Positions 26,493 to 34,981 of a stretch of DNA of 64,000 bases are shown piece by piece. How positions within the stretch are numbered: position 1 is the stretch's first letter; every line of letters begins with the position of its first letter. The stretch is taken from the NCBI RefSeq assembly GCF_011604685.1, contig NZ_CP050063.1:186001-250000 (forward strand), written 5' to 3'. Position numbers and translations under genes: made by a program. The stretch is from Spirosoma aureum. GTDB lineage: Bacteria; Bacteroidota; Bacteroidia; Cytophagales; Spirosomataceae. Under the pieces are notes generated by a model, which was not told the DNA's origin, did no database searches, and saw nothing but the letters and a program-made list of their open reading frames with translations.

Positions 26493-26855
26493 ATGGAAAA
26501 GTTAACCGCTAAAGAAGAAGAAGTCATGCAGGTGCTCTGGAAAATGGAACAGGGCTATGTAAAAGATATGGTTCCCCAGTTTACCAACCCTCCTCTGCAC
26601 TATAACACCGTTTCGACCATTGTTCGCAACCTCGAAGAAAAAGGATATGTTGGGCACCGGGCTTATGGGAATACCCATGAGTATTATCCGATCATAAGCA
26701 AGGAAACGTATCAGAACCGATTCGTACTCAAGAAAGTGGTTGATGATTATTTTGATAACTCCTACAAAAATCTGGTCAGTTATTTCGCAAAGAACGAGAA
26801 GATTTCTGCCGATGAACTGCGGGAAATTCTGGCCATGATCGAACAAAAAAAATAG
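26493..26855 (+). CDS. BlaI/MecI/CopY family repressor
   Basis: Winged-helix transcriptional repressor, 120 residues, beginning MEKLTAKEEEVMQVLW as usual for the family. The recognition part contains HYNTVSTIVRNLEEKGYVGH (about 45-64), and the C-terminal half (LVSYFAKNEKISADELREIL) forms the dimerisation helices. In this family the partner M56 peptidase inactivates the repressor on a signal. Here the partner gene starts 4 bases later. The mRNA is probably leaderless. Targets beyond its own operon are unknown. Confidence 0.93.
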   Translation: MEKLTAKEEEVMQVLWKMEQGYVKDMVPQFTNPPLHYNTVSTIVRNLEEKGYVGHRAYGNTHEYYPIISKETYQNRFVLKKVVDDYFDNSYKNLVSYFAKNEKISADELREILAMIEQKK

Positions 26856-26859
26856 CGGT

Positions 26860-28635
26860 ATGGAACTCCTGCGCTACGTACTACTGGCTAATGGTTTGTT
26901 GGGCGTTGTGAGTATAGCCTATTTCGTTTTACTCCGACGCGAAACATTCTTTGAAGCCAATCGGATTGCCCTCTGGTTAGGATTGGCCGCGGCTCTGATC
27001 CTTCCTCTGCTGGAAGTACCTGATTGGCGACCACGGCCTGTTCGAAAAGTGATGCAACGTACGGCGCAGGTTATCGTACCGAACGTATTCCCGAACTCAC
27101 GCATCAGGCAGCCAGAGGTAACGATTACTTTTCCTAACGGCCGGACTTACCAGATGGATACCCAGGCTGCCTTCCTGGCACAACAAAACCAGTCTGTTAG
27201 GTTTTGGCAAACAAGTCTGATTGCCCTTTACGTATTGGGTGCGCTCGCTTTTCTCATTCGGTTTGGGCTTCGCCTGGCGTCTCTTGTTCGGGTAATCAGT
27301 CGGTCATCGCATAACCCCTATGGTGGTTTTACGCTCGTACTGCATGAGAATACGTCTTCACCATTTTCGTTTTTTCGTTGGGTAGTTCTTAACCCTGCGC
27401 ATCATTCAGCCGACGAACTGGACCAGATTCTGAAGCATGAACGCGTCCATGTTCGCTGCTGGCATAGCCTGGACATGATTGGCGCCGAATTGATCTGTAT
27501 TGCTTTCTGGTTTAATCCAGCCGCTTACTTATTCCGGCATTTACTGCATCAAACGCTCGAATTCGGTGCCGATCAGGCCGTTTTGGCAGAAGGTGTCGAT
27601 GTGCGAGCGTATCAGTACAATCTGGTCAAAGTAAGTTTATCGGCCGGGCGATCGGTATTCGCCAATCAGTTCAGCGGTCCAACGTTGCGTCAGCGAATAG
27701 CGATGATCAATCGTGAACGATCTTATCCGGTGAACTTCTGGGGAAGGTATATGGTCTGGGGAGCACTTCTGGCCAGTATGGCTCTTGCCTGCCGACATAT
27801 TCAACCCGAGGATGATTCGCTCAGTACAAAATCAAGAGCCCCTTTTCCATTAACGAATGCTACACGAATAGCGGCTGCGGAACTTCACAAACCTGCTATG
27901 CCCTGGTTCCGGCAGTCATCCCTGCTCGTTGATGAAGTAAGTAAACCGCTTAACAGACACCCAAGAATCAGCGGGCTCCTGATAAATTATCCCGAGGCCT
28001 TATGTCTACGCAATAACCACCTGGCACTCAAAACTCAAAATGGCGAGCAGGTTAAGGTATTTATCAATGGACAGGAGGCTTCCGCTCAAGCATTATCGGC
28101 CTTAACATTCGATGAAGTAAACGATTTTTTAATTTATCGAAAATGGGATGATGTTCAGGAAGCGAACAAATTTCCAGAGACTTACCGGATCTTTATTAGT
28201 ACGACGCATAAAACCATAGCTAACGATCCGATACGCGAAAAATGGAAGCAATTTCTGGAAGCTGCGGCTTTATCCGATAATCCGTTGGGGGTATCGAATA
28301 CGTTTTCGATGAATAAGTTGCTCGAAGCAACCTTTTTCAGCAATAAGCTAGCCTTTGTAAAACGGACAAAGGATGATCATTTAACCCTGTACGACGAATA
28401 CAAAACGGATATTGAAGCTTATATAAACGGGATATCAGTGCGCCCTAAAGAGATTGAAAGTGTGCACGTACGCGAAGTAGACCGGCTCTACGCCCGCGAA
28501 CGTTCCTTTGAGGAATGGGCGGACGGGCCAAATCGACAGGCGCGTTTTATACTTTATATTCAAACGACACCTAAGCGTGCCAAACGCGATAGCAGTTACT
28601 ACGTGTTTAGCCCTTTCTACACGGGTGATTTCTGA
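26860..28635 (+). CDS. M56 (BlaR1-like) sensor metallopeptidase with C-terminal plug-like repeats
   Basis: Membrane zinc peptidase, 591 residues, predicted to sense an envelope signal and relieve the BlaI-type repressor encoded just upstream. Transmembrane helices lie at about 4-24, 35-52, 118-140 and near 290-312. The zinc motif HERVH has His193, Glu194 and His197. The penicillin-binding sensor domain of true BlaR1 is missing. In its place (residues about 330-591) there are two similar segments with VKVFINGQEASAQALSALT and later IEAYINGISVRPKEIESVHV, resembling TonB-receptor plug-type sequences found in other Bacteroidota M56 proteins. The signal is therefore not expected to be a beta-lactam. 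Confidence 0.88.
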   Translation: MELLRYVLLANGLLGVVSIAYFVLLRRETFFEANRIALWLGLAAALILPLLEVPDWRPRPVRKVMQRTAQVIVPNVFPNSRIRQPEVTITFPNGRTYQMDTQAAFLAQQNQSVRFWQTSLIALYVLGALAFLIRFGLRLASLVRVISRSSHNPYGGFTLVLHENTSSPFSFFRWVVLNPAHHSADELDQILKHERVHVRCWHSLDMIGAELICIAFWFNPAAYLFRHLLHQTLEFGADQAVLAEGVDVRAYQYNLVKVSLSAGRSVFANQFSGPTLRQRIAMINRERSYPVNFWGRYMVWGALLASMALACRHIQPEDDSLSTKSRAPFPLTNATRIAAAELHKPAMPWFRQSSLLVDEVSKPLNRHPRISGLLINYPEALCLRNNHLALKTQNGEQVKVFINGQEASAQALSALTFDEVNDFLIYRKWDDVQEANKFPETYRIFISTTHKTIANDPIREKWKQFLEAAALSDNPLGVSNTFSMNKLLEATFFSNKLAFVKRTKDDHLTLYDEYKTDIEAYINGISVRPKEIESVHVREVDRLYARERSFEEWADGPNRQARFILYIQTTPKRAKRDSSYYVFSPFYTGDF

Positions 28636-28674
28636 CGTAAGGGCTTTAGTAGAAGCAGGGCTATCACTAAAAAT

Positions 28675-28701
28675 AAACCCCAATCATTATGACCGGGGTT
28701 T
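28675..28701. terminator. Terminator between convergent M56 and ricT genes
   Basis: AAACCCC/GGGGTTT 7-bp stem with a 13-base loop, four bases upstream of the ricT stop codon. Confidence 0.6.
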
Positions 28702-28704
28702 GTA

Positions 28705-29898
28705 TTACTGGGCTTTGCCGTTGGGCGCAGGTTTTAAAACTTTATCCCCAGCTCCTTTCGACTTCTTCTTTTTCTTTTTAGCGCTTCGTGTAGCGTACTT
28801 CGCATCCAGTTTCTGGAGATCACTATTCAGTGCAGCCGCTGTGGGAGATTCTTTCTCACCTATTGGCGTCAACACATCGAACGACTCCGGAACCACACCT
28901 TTTTTATTTAATTCGGCAATTTCCAGCACACGCTCGATTGGCAGTGGATACCAGGTGCTTTCGGTTCCGTAACCGAACCACATTAGTTTCCGGAAAATAT
29001 CCGTTTTCTGCAAATAAGCCCGTCCCTTTTGGGTTTCGAGCGGTTTTTCAATGGTCGGAATGTCACGCAAAGCGTCCATATACGTGTCTAACTCATAGTT
29101 CAGACAGCATTTTAGCCGACCACACTGGCCCGAGAGTTTTGCCGGATTCAACGACAGATTCTGATAGCGGGCAGCAGAGGTTGCAATGTTTTTGAAATCG
29201 GTAAGCCAGGTCGAACAGCATAGTTCGCGACCGCATGAACCAATACCACCTAATCGACCAGCCTCCTGCCGCAGGCTGATCTGGCGCATTTCAATGCGAG
29301 CCTTGAATTCACTGGCCAGCATCTTGATCAGCTCCCGAAAATCAACGCGTTCCTCGGATGAGTAATAAAAGGTTGCCTTTGTATTGTCCGACTGAAACTC
29401 AACGTCAGACAGCTTCATGTTTAGCTTCAGTTCGCGAATAATTTCCCGGGAACGATAAAGAGCCGGCAAATCCCGCAGTATAGACTGATCGTGCCGTTCG
29501 AGGTCTTTAGGCGTTGCAATCCGATGAATAACTTTCGTATCATCGTTTATTTTAACTCCTCGTTTCTTGACCTGTATCCGCACTAACTCGCCTTGTAGTG
29601 AAACAGCACCGATGTGAAAACCGGACTGCATTTCCACTACCACATAGTCGCCCGTCGTTAGATCGAGCTGATGAACGTTCCGATAGTATTCTTTTCTACC
29701 ACCCTTAAACTTCACCTCAACAACATCATATTTCAGACCTGGCATTGCGATATCGCTGAGCCAGTCAAATGAATTTAGCTTATTGCATCCTCCGGTGCTA
29801 CATCCTCCGCTACCGCATCCCGTTGTGGCCGTTTTCTGACCATCGGATGCTCCTCGCTGGGTTCCGCAACCGCCAGTTGCACAGGATTTACAACTCAT
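28705..29898 (-). CDS. ricT: RicT/PSP1 family iron-sulfur protein
   Basis: 397 residues. The PSP1 core shows the paired Cys motifs of the Ric complex: GSCGRELCCSTWL and GQCGRLKCCLNYE, which in Bacillus RicT help bind Fe-S clusters and support RNA maturation. An N-terminal extension adds six Cys at 3, 6, 11, 28, 33 and 38 in a Gly/Ser-rich stretch before SFDWL. The C-terminus is Lys-rich (about 370-397), possibly for RNA binding. In other Bacteroidota this gene often lies next to gldH; here the blaI/M56 pair sits between them. It is co-oriented with purD across a repeat-filled spacer. Confidence 0.88.
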   Translation of the reverse strand: MSCKSCATGGCGTQRGASDGQKTATTGCGSGGCSTGGCNKLNSFDWLSDIAMPGLKYDVVEVKFKGGRKEYYRNVHQLDLTTGDYVVVEMQSGFHIGAVSLQGELVRIQVKKRGVKINDDTKVIHRIATPKDLERHDQSILRDLPALYRSREIIRELKLNMKLSDVEFQSDNTKATFYYSSEERVDFRELIKMLASEFKARIEMRQISLRQEAGRLGGIGSCGRELCCSTWLTDFKNIATSAARYQNLSLNPAKLSGQCGRLKCCLNYELDTYMDALRDIPTIEKPLETQKGRAYLQKTDIFRKLMWFGYGTESTWYPLPIERVLEIAELNKKGVVPESFDVLTPIGEKESPTAAALNSDLQKLDAKYATRSAKKKKKKSKGAGDKVLKPAPNGKAQ

Positions 29899-29906
29899 AT
29901 CTATAT

Positions 29907-29997
29907 AGTTATCGAGTTGTAACGTGGCAAAGGCACAAAGTTGACTACAACAGTTTAGGGTTCATACAACGTTATACCTTTACGACTTTATAACTCG
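29907..29997 (-). repeat. Heptad-phased spacer between purD and ricT
   Basis: Words of seven keep phase on both sides: on the left TAGTTAT, CGAGTTG and TAACGTG; on the right CGTTATA, CCTTTAC and GACTTTA, which are approximate complements of the left words. The word type is like that in the tRNA-Tyr/tRNA-Gly spacer. Confidence 0.5.
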
Positions 29998-30000
29998 TAG

Positions 30001-31287
30001 TTAATCAGCGTACCGAATCAGGTCAAGCCCAATATCTCTTCGGTACTGCTTCCCATCAAATTGAACCGTTCGGGCCGCTTCCTGCGACTTCCGGACGGCA
30101 TTTTCCAGCGAATTAGCCTGAGCCGTTAAGGCCAGCACTCGTCCGCCATTGGTTACTACATGGCCGTTATGAGCCATTGTTCCGGCATGAAAAGCCATAA
30201 CATCTTCTAAACGCTCCAGTTCTGAAATGATTTTACCTTTCTCATAGTCATCTGGATACCCTCCCGACACCACAACCGTTGTGACTGCCGTTTGGGGTGA
30301 AACCTGTACAGCTATTTTATCTAACGTACCTTCGGCCGTTGCCACCATTAGCTCAGCGAAATCAGTCTGAATTCTTGGTAGTACGACTTCTGTTTCAGGG
30401 TCGCCCATCCGAGCGTTATACTCGATAACATACGGTTCACCATTTACTTTCATCAGACCGATAAAAATAAATCCCTTATACACAATACCCTCTTTCTGCA
30501 ATCCGGTAAGCGTTGGTTTCACGACTTTTTCCTCAACCTTCCGCAGAAAGGATTCATTCGCAAAAACTACCGGCGATACGGCGCCCATGCCTCCCGTATT
30601 GAGTCCTGTATCTCCTTCACCAATGCGTTTGTAATCTTTAGCCTCGGGAAGGATTTTGTAATTAACCCCGTCGCTCAGAACAAAGACCGACAATTCAATT
30701 CCCCGCAAAAATTGCTCTACCACGACTTTACTGCCTGCAGCACCAAATTTCTGGCCATCAAGCATATCGGTTAGGGTGCTCTTTGCGTCGGTTATGTTTT
30801 CGGCAATAATTACTCCCTTACCAGCTGCCAGTCCATCCGCTTTCAGGACGACAGGCAACGTATGGCCGTCCAGATAAGCCAAACCGCTCTCAATGGTTGT
30901 TGCAGTAAATGTCTGCGATGACGCCGTCGGTATGCCATATCGAAGCATAAACTGCTTCGAGAAATCTTTACTTCCCTCCAACTGTGCCCCATGCGCATCT
31001 GGTCCAACGATGAGCAAATTAACTAAGTCAGGTTGTTGACGAAAGTAATCGACAACCCCGTTAACTAATGGCTCTTCTGGCCCAACAATGAGCAGATCAA
31101 TGGCATTGGTCCGAACAGCTTCGGCAATAGCCGGGAAATCATTATAGCTGATTGACAAATTAGTGGCTACCTGCGCTGTTCCGGCATTACCCGGCGCAAC
31201 AAATAGCTTATCACTCAACGGGCTTTGCGCCAATTTCCATGCAAACGCATGTTCGCGCCCACCCGAACCCAGTATTAGTATATTCAT
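30001..31287 (-). CDS. purD: Phosphoribosylamine-glycine ligase (GARS)
   Basis: ATP-grasp enzyme for the second step of purine synthesis: phosphoribosylamine plus glycine and ATP gives GAR. 428 residues. N-terminal MNILILGSGGREHAFAWKL, the family signature LKADGLAAGKGV (about 150-161), and the metal-binding region YNARMGDPE (about 285-293) are all present. It stands alone and is not fused to purM or purN. Co-oriented with recQ upstream, separated by a palindromic heptad spacer (31292-31343). Confidence 0.98.
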   Translation of the reverse strand: MNILILGSGGREHAFAWKLAQSPLSDKLFVAPGNAGTAQVATNLSISYNDFPAIAEAVRTNAIDLLIVGPEEPLVNGVVDYFRQQPDLVNLLIVGPDAHGAQLEGSKDFSKQFMLRYGIPTASSQTFTATTIESGLAYLDGHTLPVVLKADGLAAGKGVIIAENITDAKSTLTDMLDGQKFGAAGSKVVVEQFLRGIELSVFVLSDGVNYKILPEAKDYKRIGEGDTGLNTGGMGAVSPVVFANESFLRKVEEKVVKPTLTGLQKEGIVYKGFIFIGLMKVNGEPYVIEYNARMGDPETEVVLPRIQTDFAELMVATAEGTLDKIAVQVSPQTAVTTVVVSGGYPDDYEKGKIISELERLEDVMAFHAGTMAHNGHVVTNGGRVLALTAQANSLENAVRKSQEAARTVQFDGKQYRRDIGLDLIRYAD

Positions 31288-31291
31288 AAAG

Positions 31292-31343
31292 AATGATGAA
31301 TGATAAATAGTGGCTGATCAATGATCAGCCACTATTTATCATT
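31292..31343 (-). repeat. Heptad-phased perfect palindrome between recQ and purD
   Basis: Words AATGATG, AATGATA and AATAGTG start at 31292 and continue in phase. The stretch 31299-31320 pairs perfectly with 31322-31343 (22 bp, 1-base centre). The right arm overlaps the recQ stop codon. With no T-run after it, it is either an unusual terminator or an RNA end protector. Confidence 0.75.
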
Positions 31344-33549
31344 AATTGGCTACTTCTGAGAGGAACTTAATCCGCATCAATCGTAAGTCTTGTTCAGTAA
31401 AATCATCTCCTCCAAATTCACGCATGGCGACGGCAATATTGTCGCTTTCTGCCCGCATGAAGTATTCGTAAATCTCATCCTGCCGATCTTCATCCATAAC
31501 CTGATTGATGTAATAATCAAGATTAAGGCGAGTGCCCGAATAACAGATATGTTCTATCTCTTCCATCAGGTCCTCCATCGAAAGTGCTTTCGATTCGGCA
31601 ATTTCTTCCAGATCGACCTTACGATCGATCTGCTGAATGATATAAATCTTAACTTTCGATTTGTTGACGGTCGATTTAATAACGACATCCTTTGCCGTTT
31701 CTATCTCGTTATCTTCAACGTATTTAGTTATCAAATCAATGAACGGCCGCCCAAACTTCTGCACTTTTCCCATACCGACGCCGTTGATCTGCGCCATTTC
31801 TTCACGGGTTGTGGGATAAGTTGTCGCCATTTCTTCCATAGAAGGGTCCTGGAAGATAACATAGGGCGGCAGATTCTTTTCTTTGGCAATTTTCTTGCGT
31901 AAGGCTTTTAACAACCCTAACAGTTCTTCATCATAAGCTGCCCCACCCGACGCCGTATCCGAATCCTTATCGTCATCTTCTTTCTGCTCGACTACCTGTT
32001 CATAATCGTGATCTTTCGAGAGTGAGATTGGATAAGGGTCTTCAATAAAATTCAGGCCCTTCTGCGTTAACTTCAGAATGCCATAGTTATCGACATCTTT
32101 CTCAATATAGCCGTAAATGGTAATCTGTTTCAGGAGTGAACACCAATATTCGGGACTTTCATTGAATTCGCGCCCTTTTCCGTACACCTCCAGGCGATTA
32201 TGTTCATAGCTGGTTACATACTGATTGCTGTTGGCCGTGAGAACGTCGCTTAAGTGAGCAACATCAAAACGCTGGTCGGTTTGAAGCACAGCCTGCAACG
32301 CAAGCACAACTTCATTCTGCACCTTAAATTTTTCGGTTGGCTTTAGGCAGTTGTCGCAAAAACCACAGTCTTTATCCATATACTCGCCAAAATAGCCCAG
32401 CAACTGCCGACGACGACAAGAGCCGAGGTTAGCATAAGAGACCATTTCGGTTAGCAGGTGTTTGGCATTATCGCGCTCTGTAACTGGCTTGTCTTTGTTG
32501 AATTTTTCCAGCTTAACAATGTCATCGTAGCTATAGAACATTACGCAGTTACCCTCCAGCCCATCGCGGCCTGCCCGGCCTGTTTCCTGGTAATAGCCTT
32601 CCAGCGATTTTGGCGCATCATAGTGGATAACAAAACGAACATCCGGTTTATCGATACCCATACCAAAAGCAATCGTGGCACAGATAACGTCTGCGTCTTC
32701 GTTCAGAAAGGCATCCTGATTGTTCATCCGCGTCTGCGGGTCGAGACCAGCATGATAAGGTAGTGCTTTGACATCGTTGACGCTTAGCAGCTCCGCAATT
32801 TCTTCAACTGTCTTACGACTCAGGCAATAGACGATCCCTGATTTTCCTTTGTTCTGTTTAACGTACTTGATAAGCTGCTTTTTGGCGTCAACCTTAGGCT
32901 TTATCTCGTAGTACAGGTTTTTACGATTGAATGAGGTCTTATACAGATTGGCGTCCTCCATCTGCAGGTTTTTCTGAATATCCTGCTGCACTTTAGGAGT
33001 AGCCGTAGCGGTCAGCGCAATTACGGGCAGATTGCCAATATTATCGACGATTCCACGAATTTTCCGGTATTCCGGGCGGAAGTCATGTCCCCACTCAGAA
33101 ATACAATGCGCTTCATCGATAGCGACAAATGAAATATTGGCTTTCTTTAAAAAATCCAAATTCTCTTCCTTTGTCAGAGACTCTGGCGCAATATATAGAA
33201 GTTTAAGAGAGCTGTTGAGCGTATCTTTTTTAACTTTATTCATTTCCGCCTTGGAAAGCGTCGAATTCAGGAACTGAGCGTTAATTCCGAAGGCATTTAA
33301 TTGGTCGACCTGATTTTTCATCAGGGCAATTAAGGGTGAAATTACGATAGCCGTTCCATCGCTAACAATAGCAGGTAATTGATAACACAGGGACTTCCCT
33401 GCACCAGTAGGCATGATAACGAACGTATTACGGCCCGCCAAAATGCTGTGAATAATGGCCTCCTGATCGCCCCGAAACTGACTATACCCAAAAATCTCTT
33501 TTAGCCGCTCTTTGATGGTCGCATAGACCGTCTGATCAACCTGCATCAT
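31342..33549 (-). CDS. recQ: ATP-dependent DNA helicase RecQ
   Basis: 3'-5' superfamily 2 helicase for recombination and replication-fork repair; 735 residues. Motif I GAGKS, motif II DEAH (AIDEAHCISEWGHD), motif VI QETGRAGRDG, and the RecQ-Ct zinc site (SCRRRQLLGYFGE...CGFCDNC) are visible. An HRDC domain lies at about residues 540-620, with a further C-terminal extension of about 110 residues. It is divergent from the kdsD-type gene. Confidence 0.97.
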   Translation of the reverse strand: MMQVDQTVYATIKERLKEIFGYSQFRGDQEAIIHSILAGRNTFVIMPTGAGKSLCYQLPAIVSDGTAIVISPLIALMKNQVDQLNAFGINAQFLNSTLSKAEMNKVKKDTLNSSLKLLYIAPESLTKEENLDFLKKANISFVAIDEAHCISEWGHDFRPEYRKIRGIVDNIGNLPVIALTATATPKVQQDIQKNLQMEDANLYKTSFNRKNLYYEIKPKVDAKKQLIKYVKQNKGKSGIVYCLSRKTVEEIAELLSVNDVKALPYHAGLDPQTRMNNQDAFLNEDADVICATIAFGMGIDKPDVRFVIHYDAPKSLEGYYQETGRAGRDGLEGNCVMFYSYDDIVKLEKFNKDKPVTERDNAKHLLTEMVSYANLGSCRRRQLLGYFGEYMDKDCGFCDNCLKPTEKFKVQNEVVLALQAVLQTDQRFDVAHLSDVLTANSNQYVTSYEHNRLEVYGKGREFNESPEYWCSLLKQITIYGYIEKDVDNYGILKLTQKGLNFIEDPYPISLSKDHDYEQVVEQKEDDDKDSDTASGGAAYDEELLGLLKALRKKIAKEKNLPPYVIFQDPSMEEMATTYPTTREEMAQINGVGMGKVQKFGRPFIDLITKYVEDNEIETAKDVVIKSTVNKSKVKIYIIQQIDRKVDLEEIAESKALSMEDLMEEIEHICYSGTRLNLDYYINQVMDEDRQDEIYEYFMRAESDNIAVAMREFGGDDFTEQDLRLMRIKFLSEVAN

Positions 33550-33593
33550 TCTACAAATCGTACAAAAGTTACCTTTACTCTATTCGCTTAGCG

Positions 33594-33601
33594 TATCTTT
33601 G
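33594..33601 (+). promoter_or_regulatory. -7 box (TATCTTTG) for the sugar-phosphate isomerase gene
   Basis: TAnnTTTG match, predicted start near 33606, 52 bases before the TTG start codon. No clear -33 TTTG. Confidence 0.5.
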
Positions 33602-33657
33602 CTATATAAAGTTAGCGAATATACACTGCAAACCATTCTTCATCGCGAAAACTGACG

Positions 33658-34626
33658 TTGAAAGTATTAAAAAATTCCAAAACGATCGCCCAAGAGGTAC
33701 TACTGGCCGAAGCCGAAGCCATTCGTCATGCAGTTGAGTTGCTAGATGACCAGTTCGATGCAGCCGTTGATATAATTCTTAACACAACAGGTAGACTTGT
33801 TGTAACCGGTGTTGGGAAGAGTGCTCTTATTGGCCAAAAGATCGTGGCTACTATGAACTCTACAGGTACGCCTTCTCTTTTTATGCATGCGGCTGATGCC
33901 ATTCACGGCGATCTGGGCATGATTCAGGCTGACGATATTATTCTTATAATTTCCAAAAGCGGAAACACGGCCGAAATCAAGGTGCTGCTTCCTTTATTAA
34001 AGCGTACAAGCGTACGGTTAATTGCCTTGGTTAGCGACCGCGAATCGTATCTGGCCCAGCATGCCGACTATGTTCTCCATGCCTATGCTGAACGCGAAGC
34101 AGACCCTATGAACCTCGCCCCTACAACCAGCACCACAGTTGCTCTTGCACTGGGGGATGCTTTGGCAGTTAGCTTATTAGAGGCACGCGGTTTTACCCGC
34201 CATGATTTTGCCCGTTATCATCCGGGCGGTTCTCTCGGAAAAAAGTTGTATTTAAAAGTTGGTGATATTTTTCCCCACAACCAGTGTCCACAGGTTTCCC
34301 TCGATGCCTTAGTTAGGGATGTAATTTTTGAAATTTCAGCTAAACGACTCGGCGCAACAGCCGTTGTATACAATACGGGCCAACTGGCGGGCATTGTCAC
34401 CGATGGCGACATCCGCCGTATGGCCTATCAACACGATGCGTTCTGGGATCTTCAGGCAAAAGATGTGATGACAATCAATCCTGTCTGCATTGATGCCGAT
34501 GAATATGCTATAAGCGCTCTCCAGTTAATGAGAGATCGGGACATTTCTCAGTTAATTGTTACCGAAAACGGGCACGTAAAGGGCTTTGTTCACTTGCACG
34601 ACCTGTTAAAAGAAGGATTAGTATAA
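33658..34626 (+). CDS. kdsD: KpsF/GutQ-type D-arabinose 5-phosphate isomerase
   Basis: Interconverts ribulose 5-phosphate and arabinose 5-phosphate, the first step of Kdo synthesis for lipopolysaccharide. 322 residues: an N-terminal SIS domain (GVGKSALIGQKIVATMNSTG, then the ISKSGNT motif near 100), followed by two CBS domains (about 205-260 and 270-322). It starts with TTG at 33658: no ATG exists before the SIS core, and the TTG gives the expected N-terminus MKVLKNSK. A strong terminator follows. The gene name is by family; enzymatic specificity is inferred. Confidence 0.92.
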   Translation: MKVLKNSKTIAQEVLLAEAEAIRHAVELLDDQFDAAVDIILNTTGRLVVTGVGKSALIGQKIVATMNSTGTPSLFMHAADAIHGDLGMIQADDIILIISKSGNTAEIKVLLPLLKRTSVRLIALVSDRESYLAQHADYVLHAYAEREADPMNLAPTTSTTVALALGDALAVSLLEARGFTRHDFARYHPGGSLGKKLYLKVGDIFPHNQCPQVSLDALVRDVIFEISAKRLGATAVVYNTGQLAGIVTDGDIRRMAYQHDAFWDLQAKDVMTINPVCIDADEYAISALQLMRDRDISQLIVTENGHVKGFVHLHDLLKEGLV

Positions 34627-34637
34627 ACGATTCATAT

Positions 34638-34686
34638 AAAAAGTCTTCCCTGCATTGATCCGATCAATTTCAGGGAAGACTTTTTT
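34638..34686 (+). terminator. Terminator after kdsD
   Basis: 15-bp stem (AAAAAGTCTTCCCTG and complement) with an 18-base loop that can itself pair, then a T-run. Confidence 0.9.
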
Positions 34687-34760
34687 GTAGCTATTAATAG
34701 AGTATCCTTCTACACATTTCACTAGTTTGTTTAATCATACAATCATGTTCATTAAACAAA

Positions 34761-34829
34761 TTCTACACTCCAGATTCCACACTCTGTGGGAATTATTCCA
34801 CAGTCTGTAATTTGGCTTTACAGCCTGTA
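34761..34829 (+). repeat. Direct-repeat array upstream of the ECF sigma gene
   Basis: ATTCCACACTCTGT (34774) and ATTCCACAGTCTGT (34795) are near-identical and exactly 21 bases apart. A third degenerate copy CTTTACAGCCTGT begins at 34816, and a weaker one TTCTACACTCC lies at 34761. Spacing of two helical turns places the copies on one face of the DNA. The remainder of the 355-base gap 34627-34981 shows a terminator and AT-rich sequence. Confidence 0.55.
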
Positions 34830-34981
34830 TTCTTTTTCAGCAGAAAACTACATCTTATAACTCACTGTAATTTAGATATTTAGTAGTTTTATTTATAGCT
34901 CCTCAAAAAAATGGTGAAGGCTGGTTGTTTTTTTGTCTAATTGCTAATCAAATCAGGTTCAACAAAAAAACATTCGTAATC

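Noticed and set aside
34761..34829. Possible CRISPR array
   Set aside because: Only two good copies of 14 bases with 7-base gaps; spacing is too short and there are no cas genes.
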